NCBI RefSeq assembly: GCF_017873335.1
Contig: NZ_JAGGKB010000001.1
Coordinates: forward strand, 372,001-436,000
Direction of reading: 5' to 3'
From: Thermococcus stetteri
GTDB lineage: Archaea > Methanobacteriota_B > Thermococci > Thermococcales > Thermococcaceae
DNA: 64,000 nt
Shown: positions 7,883 through 16,656 of the stretch, piece by piece
How the letters are laid out: each line of letters starts with the position of its first letter
Numbering within the stretch: position 1 is the stretch's first letter
The notes under the pieces: model-generated
The model's database searches: none
What the model was told of the DNA's origin: nothing
Seen by the model: the letters and a program-made list of their open reading frames with translations, nothing else
Position numbers and translations under genes: made by a program

Positions 7883-8779
7883 ATGGAAGCGGCGGCCCCC
7901 CTTATAGCCTTAACCCTTTCGGCAGTACTAACCCCCTACATGGCCGGACTCATGAAAAAAGCCGGGATAGTCGGAAGGGACATACACAAGTTGAACAAGC
8001 CGGAAGTTCCCGAAATGGGGGGACTAGCACTTCTCATATCCATTGGAGTTGTTTCATCCATAATTGAGCCGAAAATCGGCCTTGTTTTCCTCCTGTTTGG
8101 GATAGTGGGAGTTATTGACGATCTAACTGCCTTAAGACAGTCCCACAAAGTCCTCATGTCCTTGCTAGTAGCCTCACCTGTAATGTTTTTTGATATCCCG
8201 GGGTACGTAGATGTATTTGGATTCCAGATCAATCTCGGGTCTGTTTATCCACTAATAGCTCTCCTGTACGTGGTGGGTTCGGCGAACTTGGTGAACATGC
8301 TCGCCGGTTTTAACGGGCTGGAGGTCGGAACGAGTGCGATAGCACTGGCTTTTCTCGGAGTTCTTACGAGGGGAGTAGCCAAAGAGCTGGCCTTTATCGG
8401 TGTGGCAGCGGCCCTGGGGTTTCTCTGGTGGAACAGGTACCCAGCCAAGGTGTTTCCAGGGGACACTGGAACCCTCAGCCTCGGAGCCCTCATCGGACTC
8501 GTCGCCGTTGTGGGAAAAGTAGAAGTCTATGGAGCAATCCTTCTGATACCTCACTTTCTGGACTTCGTTATAAAAGCTGTTGGAGTGAGGTTTGGAGTCA
8601 GAAAACACGGAAGGACCGAAGTCCTCCCCGACGGAACTCTAAGAGCACCACCTTATCCGAGTTTTCTGGGGATGATAATAAGAAAAGTGCGGGTTAACGA
8701 ACCAAGACTAGTGGGAATCGTATGGGCCATAGAAGTCATTCTTGGTTTTCTTTCCCTTGCTCTGAGTCAATTACTTTGA
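7883..8779 (+). CDS. GT4 family polyprenyl-P GlcNAc-1-phosphate transferase
   Basis: A 298-residue polytopic membrane protein of the MraY/WecA/GPT family (AglH-like). It shows the cytoplasmic motifs KLNKPEVPEMGG, GVIDDLTAL (aspartate pair), NLVNMLAGFNGLEVG, and FPGDTGTLSLGA. This family transfers GlcNAc-1-P (or a similar sugar-P) from a UDP-sugar to dolichyl phosphate, the first step of N-glycan lipid-linked oligosaccharide assembly. ATG 7883 is preferred over GTG 7874 because GGTG at 7873-7876 serves as its ribosome site. It is divergent from the HAD-GT2 gene (53-base gap), so the two may share a promoter region. It overlaps the Cas6-like gene end by 44 bases (convergent). Confidence 0.9.
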   Translation: MEAAAPLIALTLSAVLTPYMAGLMKKAGIVGRDIHKLNKPEVPEMGGLALLISIGVVSSIIEPKIGLVFLLFGIVGVIDDLTALRQSHKVLMSLLVASPVMFFDIPGYVDVFGFQINLGSVYPLIALLYVVGSANLVNMLAGFNGLEVGTSAIALAFLGVLTRGVAKELAFIGVAAALGFLWWNRYPAKVFPGDTGTLSLGALIGLVAVVGKVEVYGAILLIPHFLDFVIKAVGVRFGVRKHGRTEVLPDGTLRAPPYPSFLGMIIRKVRVNEPRLVGIVWAIEVILGFLSLALSQLL

Positions 8780-9485
8780 CCATGCCAAAGCCGTAGCGGG
8801 TCTTCTCGCCAAATCCAGTCTCGTATCCAAGCCGCGCCAGTTCGGGTGAGCCAGAGTACTTGAAGACCATAAGAGAACTCCTGTAGTAGGTGTCCTTGAC
8901 GAGAATCCTGACGGGCTTAAACTTCAGAACCTCAATCTTAAACTCCTTGTTCTCTGGCATCTTACCGTAGATACTTGAATAACGCATGAGCATTATTTTC
9001 CGGAGTTTATCGAAGAACATCTCGTCATCGGGATAGAGATCCCACACCTTCATCCGGCCATTAACGAACTTGACGGTCCTTACGAGAATCGGACTGAGGG
9101 TTGAAAAGAGGATCGGATCCTTTAGTTCTGGCTCCTTTAAGACCTTGACGTCATCCGCGATGAAAACGGCATCCTTGATCTTCAGGAGAGGATCATCAAG
9201 GAACCCCTCAGCGATGGCATGGATAACATCGGTGGAATGGGATGAAACGTAGAGAGAAACATCATCGGAGAGAACCCTGATACCTGCCTCTGGAATAAGC
9301 TCCCTCTTCCGAACCATTATCCTTGAGAACGTAAAGTAATCAACACCGCTGGACTCGACCTCCTTGCCAAGCTCTGGAGAGACCAGATAGATCTTCTCCA
9401 GTAACTGAGAATAGACCTCGTAGTTGTAGTTAAACGGGAGAATAGTACCCACCTCAGCGGGCCTGAGTTTTATTTCAATCCTCAT
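8736..9485 (-). CDS. cas6: Orphan Cas6-family protein, probably non-catalytic
   Basis: A 249-residue protein that follows the Pyrococcus Cas6 pattern along its whole length: N-terminal MRIEIKLRP, PFNYNYEVYSQLLEKIY, FSTLSPI in the middle, and the C-terminal glycine-rich GYETGFGEKTRYGFGMVKV (a RAMP loop). Cas6 cuts CRISPR repeat RNA. Aligned from memory to P. furiosus Cas6, the positions of catalytic Tyr, His and Lys appear replaced (FTFSRIM preceded by SSGVDY rather than a His/Lys pair), so it may bind without cutting, like the non-catalytic P. horikoshii homologue. No other cas gene or array is in the window. ATG 9485 has GGAGGG seven bases upstream. Confidence 0.85.
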   Translation of the reverse strand: MRIEIKLRPAEVGTILPFNYNYEVYSQLLEKIYLVSPELGKEVESSGVDYFTFSRIMVRKRELIPEAGIRVLSDDVSLYVSSHSTDVIHAIAEGFLDDPLLKIKDAVFIADDVKVLKEPELKDPILFSTLSPILVRTVKFVNGRMKVWDLYPDDEMFFDKLRKIMLMRYSSIYGKMPENKEFKIEVLKFKPVRILVKDTYYRSSLMVFKYSGSPELARLGYETGFGEKTRYGFGMVKVIDSEQGKENQE

Positions 9486-9530
9486 TATTGATCCCTCCAA
9501 TGCAGTACCAATACGTTCAAACATCAAAGA

Positions 9531-9541
9531 GGTTAATAAGT
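9531..9541 (-). promoter_or_regulatory. TATA-like box of the Cas6-like gene
   Basis: On the minus strand ACTTATTAACC lies 46 bases before ATG 9485, consistent with a start site near 9505. The remaining 9542-9703 interval before PAN shows TATA candidates (AGATATACAC near 9670) but no CRISPR repeat or other gene. Confidence 0.4.
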
Positions 9542-9703
9542 GTTTCGAGGGGGAGTATGAAATTTGCTGTCAATCCGATAGTTACCTTTTGAATCGTTAA
9601 ATAAAAAGTGTGGGCTAGGGACACTGCCGACCCAAAGCATGGATAGAGTTAAAAAGAGTCCCAACTAGATATACACTAGGAGAGAAGTTAGAGGTGAGAG
9701 CGC

Positions 9704-10897
9704 ATGAGTATTGATAACGCTGAGGTTCACCCGGAGGGTTACGATGACTACGTCACTTTCCTCAAAAGGAGAATCAGGCAGCTGGAACTTCAAGTGAGAA
9801 CGCTTGAAGCAGACAAAGAGAGGCTGGAGAGGGAGCTTTCGAGACTGAGGATGGAGATGTCGAGGCTCAGGCAGCCGCCGGCCTTCGCAGGGAACGTCAT
9901 AGAGGTGCTCGACGACGAGAGAGCCATCGTCCAGAACTACAACGGGCCGAGGTTCGTCGTCAGGATAGCGCCGTGGATAGAGAGGGACAAGCTCAAGCCC
10001 GGGGCCAGAGTTGCCCTCGACCAGAGGACGATGGCGATAGTCGAGCTCCTGCCGAGCGAGAAGGACCCAAGCGTCCTCGGCTTTGAGGTTATTGAAAGGC
10101 CCAACGTCACATATAAGGACATTGGAGGACTTAACAAGCAACTACAGGAGCTAAGGGAAGCCATCGAACTCCCGCTCAAGCACCCGGAGCTCTTTGAACA
10201 GGTCGGCATCGAGCCGCCGAAGGGGGTACTCCTCTACGGCCCGCCGGGCTGTGGAAAGACCCTAATGGCCAAGGCTCTCGCAAGGGAAGTCAACGCCACA
10301 TTCATCCGCGTGGTTGGGAGTGAGCTTGTGAGGAAGTTCATAGGCGAGGGCGCCAGGATGGTCCACGAGCTCTTCGAGCTGGCCAAGGAGAAGGCCCCGA
10401 CGATAATCTTCATAGACGAGATAGACGCCATAGGCGCCAAGAGGATGGACGAGACAACCGGTGGCGAAAGGGAGGTAAACAGGACGCTCATGCAGCTCCT
10501 AGCTGAAATGGACGGCTTCGACCCGAGGGGCAATGTGAAGGTCATAGCGGCAACAAACAGGCCGGACATACTCGACCCAGCGCTCCTCAGGCCAGGAAGG
10601 TTCGACAGGCTGATAGAGGTTCCGCTCCCGGACTACCACGGCAGGCTGGAGATACTCAAGGTCCACACGAGGAAGATGAACCTCAAGGGCGTTGACCTGC
10701 GCGTTATAGCGGAGATAACCGAGGGAGCCAGCGGGGCAGACCTCAAGGCCATAGCGACCGAAGCCGGGATCTTCGCCATCAGGGACAGGAGGACGTACGT
10801 TACGCAGGACGACTTCCTTAAGGCCGTTGACAAGGTTCTCGGCTCGGAGAAGAGGCTGGCCCAGCAGATAGCGATGCACGAGGTCATGTACGGCTGA
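9704..10897 (+). CDS. pan: Proteasome-activating nucleotidase PAN
   Basis: A 397-residue AAA+ ATPase: N-terminal coiled coil at about 15-58, OB domain (about 60-120), Walker A GPPGCGKT at 179-186, Walker B IIFIDEID at 234-241, and a C-terminal M-Y-G (HbYX motif) that docks into the proteasome alpha ring and opens its gate. PAN unfolds proteins and feeds them into the 20S proteasome; the beta subunit gene psmB is 44 kb away in this window. Monocistronic; a T-rich run at 10898-10919 is a probable terminator. Confidence 0.97.
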   Translation: MSIDNAEVHPEGYDDYVTFLKRRIRQLELQVRTLEADKERLERELSRLRMEMSRLRQPPAFAGNVIEVLDDERAIVQNYNGPRFVVRIAPWIERDKLKPGARVALDQRTMAIVELLPSEKDPSVLGFEVIERPNVTYKDIGGLNKQLQELREAIELPLKHPELFEQVGIEPPKGVLLYGPPGCGKTLMAKALAREVNATFIRVVGSELVRKFIGEGARMVHELFELAKEKAPTIIFIDEIDAIGAKRMDETTGGEREVNRTLMQLLAEMDGFDPRGNVKVIAATNRPDILDPALLRPGRFDRLIEVPLPDYHGRLEILKVHTRKMNLKGVDLRVIAEITEGASGADLKAIATEAGIFAIRDRRTYVTQDDFLKAVDKVLGSEKRLAQQIAMHEVMYG

Positions 10898-10966
10898 GGT
10901 CTTTCTCTTTCTTTTTCCGATTTAATGCTCCCATCTAGGGCGCAAGTTCAGTCCTTCTGTTTTATT

Positions 10967-12082
10967 TCAAAGTTTTCTCCTTTCCATGAGGTCCTCAACT
11001 CCTAGTATCGCCCATGCAAGCAGGTACATAATCGGAATAACCAAGAAGGCAGGCCCGTAACCCAGAATGTCTATAAGCAGGCCAACGAGATAGGGCCCGA
11101 CCGTCGCGCCGAAGAACCCTACCATGTTGACGAAGCCCATGACCGAACCAAGGTTTTCAGGCCTCGCTTTCTCGGAGGTGTAGGCAGTAACGATTGGACC
11201 CACTGAGTAGAAAGTAAGACCGAGTGGAATTATAACCCAGGGAGAAGCAGTTATTGCAAGAAGGAAAGTCAGTAGTGCGTTGAGCACGAATATCAGCGAG
11301 ACGCTCTTCCTTCCGGTTCTGTCGTAGACCACTCCACCGAGGAAAGAACCAGCCACACCGACCACCGAGAGCAGGGAGAAAAGACCCGAGGCTATCCCGA
11401 GGGAGACTCCTGAGTGCACCAAAAAGGACACCAGAAACGTTAGCAGGCCAAAGAATGAAGCAAGCGCAAGGAAATTTGCAGCGCTGAGTGGGAGGGCATT
11501 CATTGGAATCGAGAGTAAGGCCCTATACGGCTTAGAGACCTCTCCCTTGACGGCGATGGCAAGGGTGACTCCAACAAGGAGGCTCATGGAAGAGAGCACC
11601 GCGAAAGCGTATCTCCACGGGAGTGAGAGCGCTATGGGGACGACTACCAGGGGGGCAATCCCACTCCCTACCGGTGGCCCGACCATGAAAATGCCCATGG
11701 CGGAACCCTTCCTTTCCTGGTAGACCTCGCTTATGAGGGCCGTCGCTGGGGCATAGTAAAGGCCCGAGAAAACTCCATAGAGAGCCCTAACCGCCAGAAG
11801 CTCCCAGTACTGGCGCGCAAAGATTATGAGGGCAGAAGAGAGGGAGTAGCCGATGATGCTCACCACTAAAAGACGCTTTCTCCCGAGCCTGTCTCCAAGA
11901 TATCCCGCCGGAACCTGGACGAGGGCGTAGGGGAGGAGCAGAGCCGTCATTAGCAGGCCCGCCTCGGCATTGGTTATACCCAGTTCTGACTTGATGATCG
12001 GAATGAGGGGTGGTATCGCCATTCTGTGGGCGTAGTTGAATATCCAGCCGAGGGAAAGCAACAACAAGAGTTTTCTCCGCAT
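10967..12082 (-). CDS. MFS transporter
   Basis: A 371-residue protein with about 12 membrane helices and the major facilitator motif GYLGDRLGRKRLLV in the loop between helices 2 and 3, repeated more weakly as GGVVYDRTGRKSVSL between helices 8 and 9. The substrate is unknown. The gene is transcribed alone, divergent from rio2 with an 89-base gap. The sequence resembles general archaeal MFS permeases rather than a defined sugar or drug family. Confidence 0.88.
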   Translation of the reverse strand: MRRKLLLLLSLGWIFNYAHRMAIPPLIPIIKSELGITNAEAGLLMTALLLPYALVQVPAGYLGDRLGRKRLLVVSIIGYSLSSALIIFARQYWELLAVRALYGVFSGLYYAPATALISEVYQERKGSAMGIFMVGPPVGSGIAPLVVVPIALSLPWRYAFAVLSSMSLLVGVTLAIAVKGEVSKPYRALLSIPMNALPLSAANFLALASFFGLLTFLVSFLVHSGVSLGIASGLFSLLSVVGVAGSFLGGVVYDRTGRKSVSLIFVLNALLTFLLAITASPWVIIPLGLTFYSVGPIVTAYTSEKARPENLGSVMGFVNMVGFFGATVGPYLVGLLIDILGYGPAFLVIPIMYLLAWAILGVEDLMERRKL

Positions 12083-12132
12083 GGATTCGATAGATGATGA
12101 AACGTTTAAAAGCTTGTTGGACAGTAAAGTAA

Positions 12133-12143
12133 GTTTATAAAAG
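12133..12143 (+). promoter_or_regulatory. TATA box of rio2
   Basis: GTTTATAAAAG lies 29 bases before ATG 12172, giving a short leader that still holds the ribosome site GGGAGAG. Confidence 0.6.
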
Positions 12144-12171
12144 GCGCGGACAACCAGTTACGGGAGAGAGC

Positions 12172-13107
12172 ATGGTCAGCAAACTGCTCGCACTTGAGGC
12201 TTACCCATCACTCAGGGATCTGGACTTCAGGATACTGAGGGGAGTAGAGCTCAACATGCGCCACCACCGCTGGGTTCCCTTAGAGGACATAGCGCGCTTC
12301 GCCAGGGTGGACGTTGAGACTGCCAGCTTCCGCCTCGGGAAGCTCGACGATATGGGACTCGTGGTGAGGAGGAGCGATATAGGCTACATAGGGTATCAGC
12401 TGACAATACACGGCTACGACGCTCTAGCTATAAGAGCACTTGCCAAGAAGGGTGTCATAGAGGCCATAAGCACGACGCAGATAGGGGTTGGCAAGGACGC
12501 TGATGTTTACGTTGGCGTAACTCCGTCTGGAGAGAAGGTCGCGGTCAAGTTCAACAGGATAGGCGGGAGAACAGCTTCCAGAAGGGCCGGCTACCACGGC
12601 CACGTCTTCCAGGATAAACATCACACCAGCTGGCTCTACGTTTCGAGGCTGATAGCCAAGAAGGAGCACGAGGCCCTCGTCCTGCTCAGTCCGATAGCCA
12701 GAGTCCCGCGGCCAATAGCCTGGAACAGGCACGTTGTAGTAATGGAGTTCGTGGAGGGAAAAGAACTAGCTGAACTCAGGGACACCGACCTGACCAAGGA
12801 AGAAGCCGAGAGGATACTCGATAGAGTCCTTGAGGAGTACCTTAAAATAGTGCGCTTTGGCATAGTACATTCCGATATGAGCGAGTTCAACATAGTCCTG
12901 ACAAAAGACGGGGACATCCTGATAATAGACTGGGCACAGTACCTCAGTACCGCCCATCCGGAAAGCTATGAGCTGTTGAAGAGGGATATAACCGTCCTCC
13001 TGAATGCCTTCAGGAGAAGGTGGGGAGCGAGGAGAGAATTCGAAAAGGTCTGGCCGGAGTTTGAATCAGCCTGGAAGGAGAGCAGGGGTGAGGAAAATGG
13101 TAATTAG
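12172..13107 (+). CDS. rio2: RIO2 atypical serine protein kinase
   Basis: A 311-residue kinase with the RIO2-specific N-terminal winged helix (residues about 1-92) followed by the RIO kinase domain: nucleotide loop IGVGKDADVY at 104-113, lysine AVKF at about 124-127, catalytic loop HSDMSEFN at 233-240 and metal-binding IIDW at 251-254. RIO2 acts in maturation of the small ribosomal subunit. The following TPR gene starts inside its last codons (13097), so the two are co-transcribed. Confidence 0.96.
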   Translation: MVSKLLALEAYPSLRDLDFRILRGVELNMRHHRWVPLEDIARFARVDVETASFRLGKLDDMGLVVRRSDIGYIGYQLTIHGYDALAIRALAKKGVIEAISTTQIGVGKDADVYVGVTPSGEKVAVKFNRIGGRTASRRAGYHGHVFQDKHHTSWLYVSRLIAKKEHEALVLLSPIARVPRPIAWNRHVVVMEFVEGKELAELRDTDLTKEEAERILDRVLEEYLKIVRFGIVHSDMSEFNIVLTKDGDILIIDWAQYLSTAHPESYELLKRDITVLLNAFRRRWGARREFEKVWPEFESAWKESRGEENGN

Positions 13108-13588
13108 GTACGAGCCTCTCAACAGGAAGGAGAGGATAGCAAGGCTCTTCAGGGAGGCCATAGAGGCCGAAAACCGCAAAGACCTTGAGACCGCAAAGAA
13201 AAAGCTCGACGAGATACTCCACGAGAGCATGGAGGAAGAGCCGGAGCTTTACTTCGAGGCCTGCTTCCGCCTCGCCGAAATCTTCCTCCAGGAGGACAAC
13301 TACAGGGGAGCGGTTAAGTGCGCGCTGAGGGCCATCCGCAACGCGCCGAACGACGACCTCTTCCGCCTAGGCTTCAAGAGGCTCGGGGACGTGCTCGCCA
13401 TAATCAAAGACTCGGGAAGAGAACTGGAACTCACTGAGAACATGGATTCGCTCAGGGTTCTCCTCAAGGATGACGAACTCCTCAGCTCGTTCCTTGAGGC
13501 CCTAGTGAAAACGGCAAAAGGGGAAGAAGTCAGCGTGGAGTTCCCAGTTAAGGAGATGAACGAGGCCCTAAAAGCGCTCAAAGGATAA
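13097..13588 (+). CDS. TPR-like helical repeat protein
   Basis: A 163-residue protein of alpha-helical repeats: [31 protein letters not shown] and LYFEACFRLAEIFLQEDNYRGAVKCALRAIRNAPNDDLFRLGFKRLGDVL have tetratricopeptide spacing. It probably acts as a binding scaffold; no enzyme motif is present. The ATG at 13097 lies within the rio2 reading frame end, with GGGTGAGG upstream, so it is coupled to rio2 and may work with it in ribosome maturation (inference). Convergent overlap of 11 bases with the LipS2-like gene. Confidence 0.75.
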   Translation: MVIRYEPLNRKERIARLFREAIEAENRKDLETAKKKLDEILHESMEEEPELYFEACFRLAEIFLQEDNYRGAVKCALRAIRNAPNDDLFRLGFKRLGDVLAIIKDSGRELELTENMDSLRVLLKDDELLSSFLEALVKTAKGEEVSVEFPVKEMNEALKALKG

Positions 13589-14516
13589 ACTTCAGCGCTT
13601 TCTCAAAATCTTCTCTTCTTGGCGGGAACGGGTAGTTGTAGGGTTCTTTTCCGGGTCTTTCGTTGTAGTACGGCCTGTTGCAGCCTGGACAGCCGTGGGT
13701 CATAAAGACCGTAGGGGGAATCTTTGCAACTTCGTCCTCCAAGAGCCTGAAGCCCTTGATGGAGTCTCCATCGAAGACAATTGCATCTTCTTTTCCGGTG
13801 CTCACGAGGTATTCAGCAAGCTGGATCCTTCTGTAGCGTTCGAGGCTCGGCGGCTCCATGTTTTCAAGGCGGGTTCCCTTTATCGGCGTGAATGCGAAGA
13901 GCGAGAGGTCGGCACCAAGCTCTCTCGCGCGTATGACAGTATCCACCAGCTCTCTGTCCGTCTCTCCAAGGCCAACTATGACATGAATTAGGGCCTTTCC
14001 ATGGCCAAAAACATCAACCACTCTCTCTGCAAAATCCCAAACTTCTTCCCAGGAGAGGTCGGGCTTTATTTCCTTAAAGAGCCTCTCGCTGGCAACGTCG
14101 AGGCCGACTCCTATGTAGTCCACGCCAAGCTCCTTAAAGCGTTCAAGGGTCTCTGAGTCAACGGGTGTTATCGAGACCGAAGCCGGGAGCTTCAAGTCAG
14201 AGAAGGCCTCAAGGAGGTCAAAAACGTCCTCAACCATTCCAGGATAGTCAATGGTCTGGAGGCAGATTCTTGCAAAATTACCTTCCTTAAGACCTTCAAG
14301 TACTTCCTCCAGCCTAAATGCAGGCCACACAACCCTCGAGAGCTTCTCAAGGTCCGCCCTGCTCGAACGGGCCTGAGCGCAGAAGGCGCAGTCGTTAGAG
14401 CATCTCCCAGGCCAGTATGTCATGAGGTAAGCTGTAGTTGGCCTCGCCAACAGCTTCGCCCTGATTAGACCCATTGCTATTGCTGTTCCATAGGAGACCC
14501 TTATCGTTTCAGGCAT
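13578..14516 (-). CDS. Radical SAM lipoyl synthase component (LipS2-like)
   Basis: A 312-residue radical SAM protein with the [4Fe-4S] motif CSNDCAFC at Cys39, Cys43 and Cys46 and a second Cys pair near the C-terminus (HGCPGCNRPYY) that could hold an auxiliary cluster. It resembles biotin synthase-related proteins. From gene order around PAN-RIO2-TPR I believe it is the equivalent of the T. kodakarensis LipS2 subunit, which with LipS1 inserts sulfur to make the lipoyl group of the glycine cleavage H protein. LipS1 is not in this window. ATG 14516 has GGGTGA upstream; GTG 14525 is the alternative. Overlaps the upstream MFS gene by 8 bases. Confidence 0.75.
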   Translation of the reverse strand: MPETIRVSYGTAIAMGLIRAKLLARPTTAYLMTYWPGRCSNDCAFCAQARSSRADLEKLSRVVWPAFRLEEVLEGLKEGNFARICLQTIDYPGMVEDVFDLLEAFSDLKLPASVSITPVDSETLERFKELGVDYIGVGLDVASERLFKEIKPDLSWEEVWDFAERVVDVFGHGKALIHVIVGLGETDRELVDTVIRARELGADLSLFAFTPIKGTRLENMEPPSLERYRRIQLAEYLVSTGKEDAIVFDGDSIKGFRLLEDEVAKIPPTVFMTHGCPGCNRPYYNERPGKEPYNYPFPPRREDFEKALKFIL

Positions 14517-15684
14517 TCCATTCACCCTTAACTTTCGTGATTAGGATGCTTATAAGTGCCACTCCAGCTATGAGCGGGAGCAGAGGGAAAACAGCGCGGT
14601 ATCCCTTAAGGTCTGCGACGTAGCCGAGCATAACCTGGCCGCCCAGCATGCCGAGATCAAAGAACATCGTGTATATGCTTGAACCCATCGCTCGTATTTT
14701 CCCCGGGAGGGGAGCGAGGGCCATCATCTGCATCGCGGGAACGGCCAGACCGAAGCCCGCACCTATGAGGAGGGCGCTAACGTAGGACTCCGGCGGCAGA
14801 ATCCTGTAGTTGAGAAATATGTAGCCCAGAATAACGACCAAGATCCCACCAAAGGAGACGGGAACGGGGCCGATCCTATCCGCGGTTCTGCCTCCAATCA
14901 ACCTGGTGGCAAAGCTCGAGGCACCGACAACCATCATGTAGAGGCCGAAGGTCCTCTGAGGAAGGTCGAAGGACTTGTAAAGGGCCGGGAGGTAGGTCAG
15001 GACTCCAGAATAGGAGGCCGAGAAGAAGAGAAGAGCCAATGACGTGAAAACAAACGAGACTTTAAGGAGAGCCCGGTAGCTGACGCTCTCTCTGGAGGGC
15101 CCTTCGTCGCCGGTTATTCTTCCCACCTCTCTCCACACGGGGACTACAAAGACAGCGCCGATGAGGGAGAAGAGCGACACGAACGAGAAGGCTCCAGCGA
15201 AGCCAAGGTAGTCGGAAAGGTAGCCGCCAAGAGCCGGCCCGATGATGTTGCCGAGGGAGAACATCATGCCGCGCCATCCGAGGGTCTCGCCCACTCTGCC
15301 GGGGGGAGCGAGATCAACGGCAGTGGAGAGGCTTGAGGGGAAGAATATACCCATCGAGAACCCGTGGAGGGCCCTGGTGAACGCGAAGAGGGGGAGGTTT
15401 GAGGTGTAGGCGGAGACAACGTAGAGAAGGCCGCTGACAAAGGACAGTACGTTCCCGGCTATCATCATCTCAAGGCGATAGCCCTTGTCTCCTATGAAGC
15501 CGCCAACCGGCTTTGAAACGAGGGACACAAAGGACGTAACACCCGCGACGAGGCCGACAACGAAGGGGCTAGCTCCAAGTGTTATTGCGAAGGGGGAAAC
15601 TATAGGGTTGGTTAGGCTGATCCCGAGGAAGAAGAAAAACGTCGAGAGGTTGAGGAGCCAGATGTTTCTGAGCGTTTTTTCCAC
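14509..15684 (-). CDS. MFS transporter
   Basis: A 391-residue major facilitator with about 12 membrane helices. The loop 2-3 motif reads SKPVGGFIGDKGYRLEM and loop 8-9 contains ATRLIGGRTADRIGPVPV. Substrate unknown. It sits in a tight minus-strand run: its start shares the asparaginase stop at 15684 and its end overlaps the LipS2-like gene, so all three are probably on one mRNA. No functional link between them is obvious. It is distinct from the other MFS gene at 10967. Confidence 0.87.
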   Translation of the reverse strand: MEKTLRNIWLLNLSTFFFFLGISLTNPIVSPFAITLGASPFVVGLVAGVTSFVSLVSKPVGGFIGDKGYRLEMMIAGNVLSFVSGLLYVVSAYTSNLPLFAFTRALHGFSMGIFFPSSLSTAVDLAPPGRVGETLGWRGMMFSLGNIIGPALGGYLSDYLGFAGAFSFVSLFSLIGAVFVVPVWREVGRITGDEGPSRESVSYRALLKVSFVFTSLALLFFSASYSGVLTYLPALYKSFDLPQRTFGLYMMVVGASSFATRLIGGRTADRIGPVPVSFGGILVVILGYIFLNYRILPPESYVSALLIGAGFGLAVPAMQMMALAPLPGKIRAMGSSIYTMFFDLGMLGGQVMLGYVADLKGYRAVFPLLPLIAGVALISILITKVKGEWNA

Positions 15685-16604
15685 TAAACACCAGCCTCCG
15701 GTTTCTCCATTCCGTCCTTCATGAAGGCGTAGCTCATGTGCTTGGTGTTCTTGGCAAAGCCGACGTTACCATTAGCGTCTACCATGATTATGCCCATCGT
15801 ATCCGGACCAAAGTGCCTGGTCGCGAAGCTTATAGCGGCCTCGCTAGCCGTCTGAGCGTCCAATCCAAGTCTGACGAAGTCTGTCGCCGTCTTGGCCAGC
15901 GCCAGCTTTATCGCAACCTCGCCGAGGCCGGTGCAGGAAGCTCCCGCAACTTCGTTTGCATACGTTCCGCCGCCGATTATTGGTGTGTCTCCAACGCGGC
16001 CGAACATCTTGAGGAATACTCCGCCAGTGGAAGTTCCTGCAACGACCTCTTCGCCGTCAAAGGCAACAGCCCCAACCGTGCTCCTCAGGACTTCCGGGTA
16101 CTCCTTGATCAGCTCGTTGAGCTTCTTCCAGTGCCTCGTTTCACCCTTCTCTATGAGCTTCTTCCTGAGCTCCTCCCACTGCTTGAGCCTCTCCTCCGTT
16201 ATCGGGTCGTACTCCTCGAAGCCGAGCAGTCTGGCGAACTTAACAGCACCCTCGCCGATGAGGAGGACGTGATCGGTCTTCTCCATGACCTTTCTGGCAA
16301 CGCTTATTGGGTTCTTGACGCCCCAGATTCCTGCGACGGCACCTGCATCGAGCGTCTTGCCGCGCATTATAGCGGCATCCATCTCAACCTTCCCGTCGAG
16401 GGTCAGAACGCTTCCAGTTCCGGCGTTGAAAATCGGATTATCCTCGAGGGCCTTAACAGCCTCTTCAACTGCATCCAGGGCGGAGCCCTTCCTCAGCTCC
16501 CTCCAGCCTGCGAGAACAGCCTCTCTAACGCCCTCAATGACCTTGGGTATCCTCTCCTCCTTCCTTATTGTTCCAGCCCCGCCGTGGACTATGATAGCGA
16601 CCAT
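15684..16604 (-). CDS. Plant-type L-asparaginase / isoaspartyl peptidase
   Basis: A 306-residue Ntn hydrolase that cleaves itself before a threonine to form alpha and beta chains. N-terminal VAIIVHGGAGTI and NPIFNAGTGSVLTLDG are family signatures; the expected nucleophile is Thr176 in STVGAVAFDGEEV, followed by GTSTGG. It hydrolyses L-asparagine and beta-aspartyl dipeptides. The best characterised close relative I know is the thermostable T. kodakarensis enzyme from the equivalent position. ATG 16604 with GGTGATC upstream is chosen over GTG 16613. Confidence 0.93.
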   Translation of the reverse strand: MVAIIVHGGAGTIRKEERIPKVIEGVREAVLAGWRELRKGSALDAVEEAVKALEDNPIFNAGTGSVLTLDGKVEMDAAIMRGKTLDAGAVAGIWGVKNPISVARKVMEKTDHVLLIGEGAVKFARLLGFEEYDPITEERLKQWEELRKKLIEKGETRHWKKLNELIKEYPEVLRSTVGAVAFDGEEVVAGTSTGGVFLKMFGRVGDTPIIGGGTYANEVAGASCTGLGEVAIKLALAKTATDFVRLGLDAQTASEAAISFATRHFGPDTMGIIMVDANGNVGFAKNTKHMSYAFMKDGMEKPEAGV

Positions 16605-16656
16605 GAGGATCACCGAGAAGAGTCTCCTCGAAAGGTTAAAAGAATTATGGAAACGA

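Noticed and set aside
8736-9703. CRISPR array near the Cas6-like gene
   Set aside because: I looked for repeated 28-37 base units on both strands around the gene and in the 218-base gap to PAN and found none.
12085-12130. GATGATGA in the rio2 upstream region as a C box
   Set aside because: No CTGA follows at guide distance; it is part of the promoter interval.
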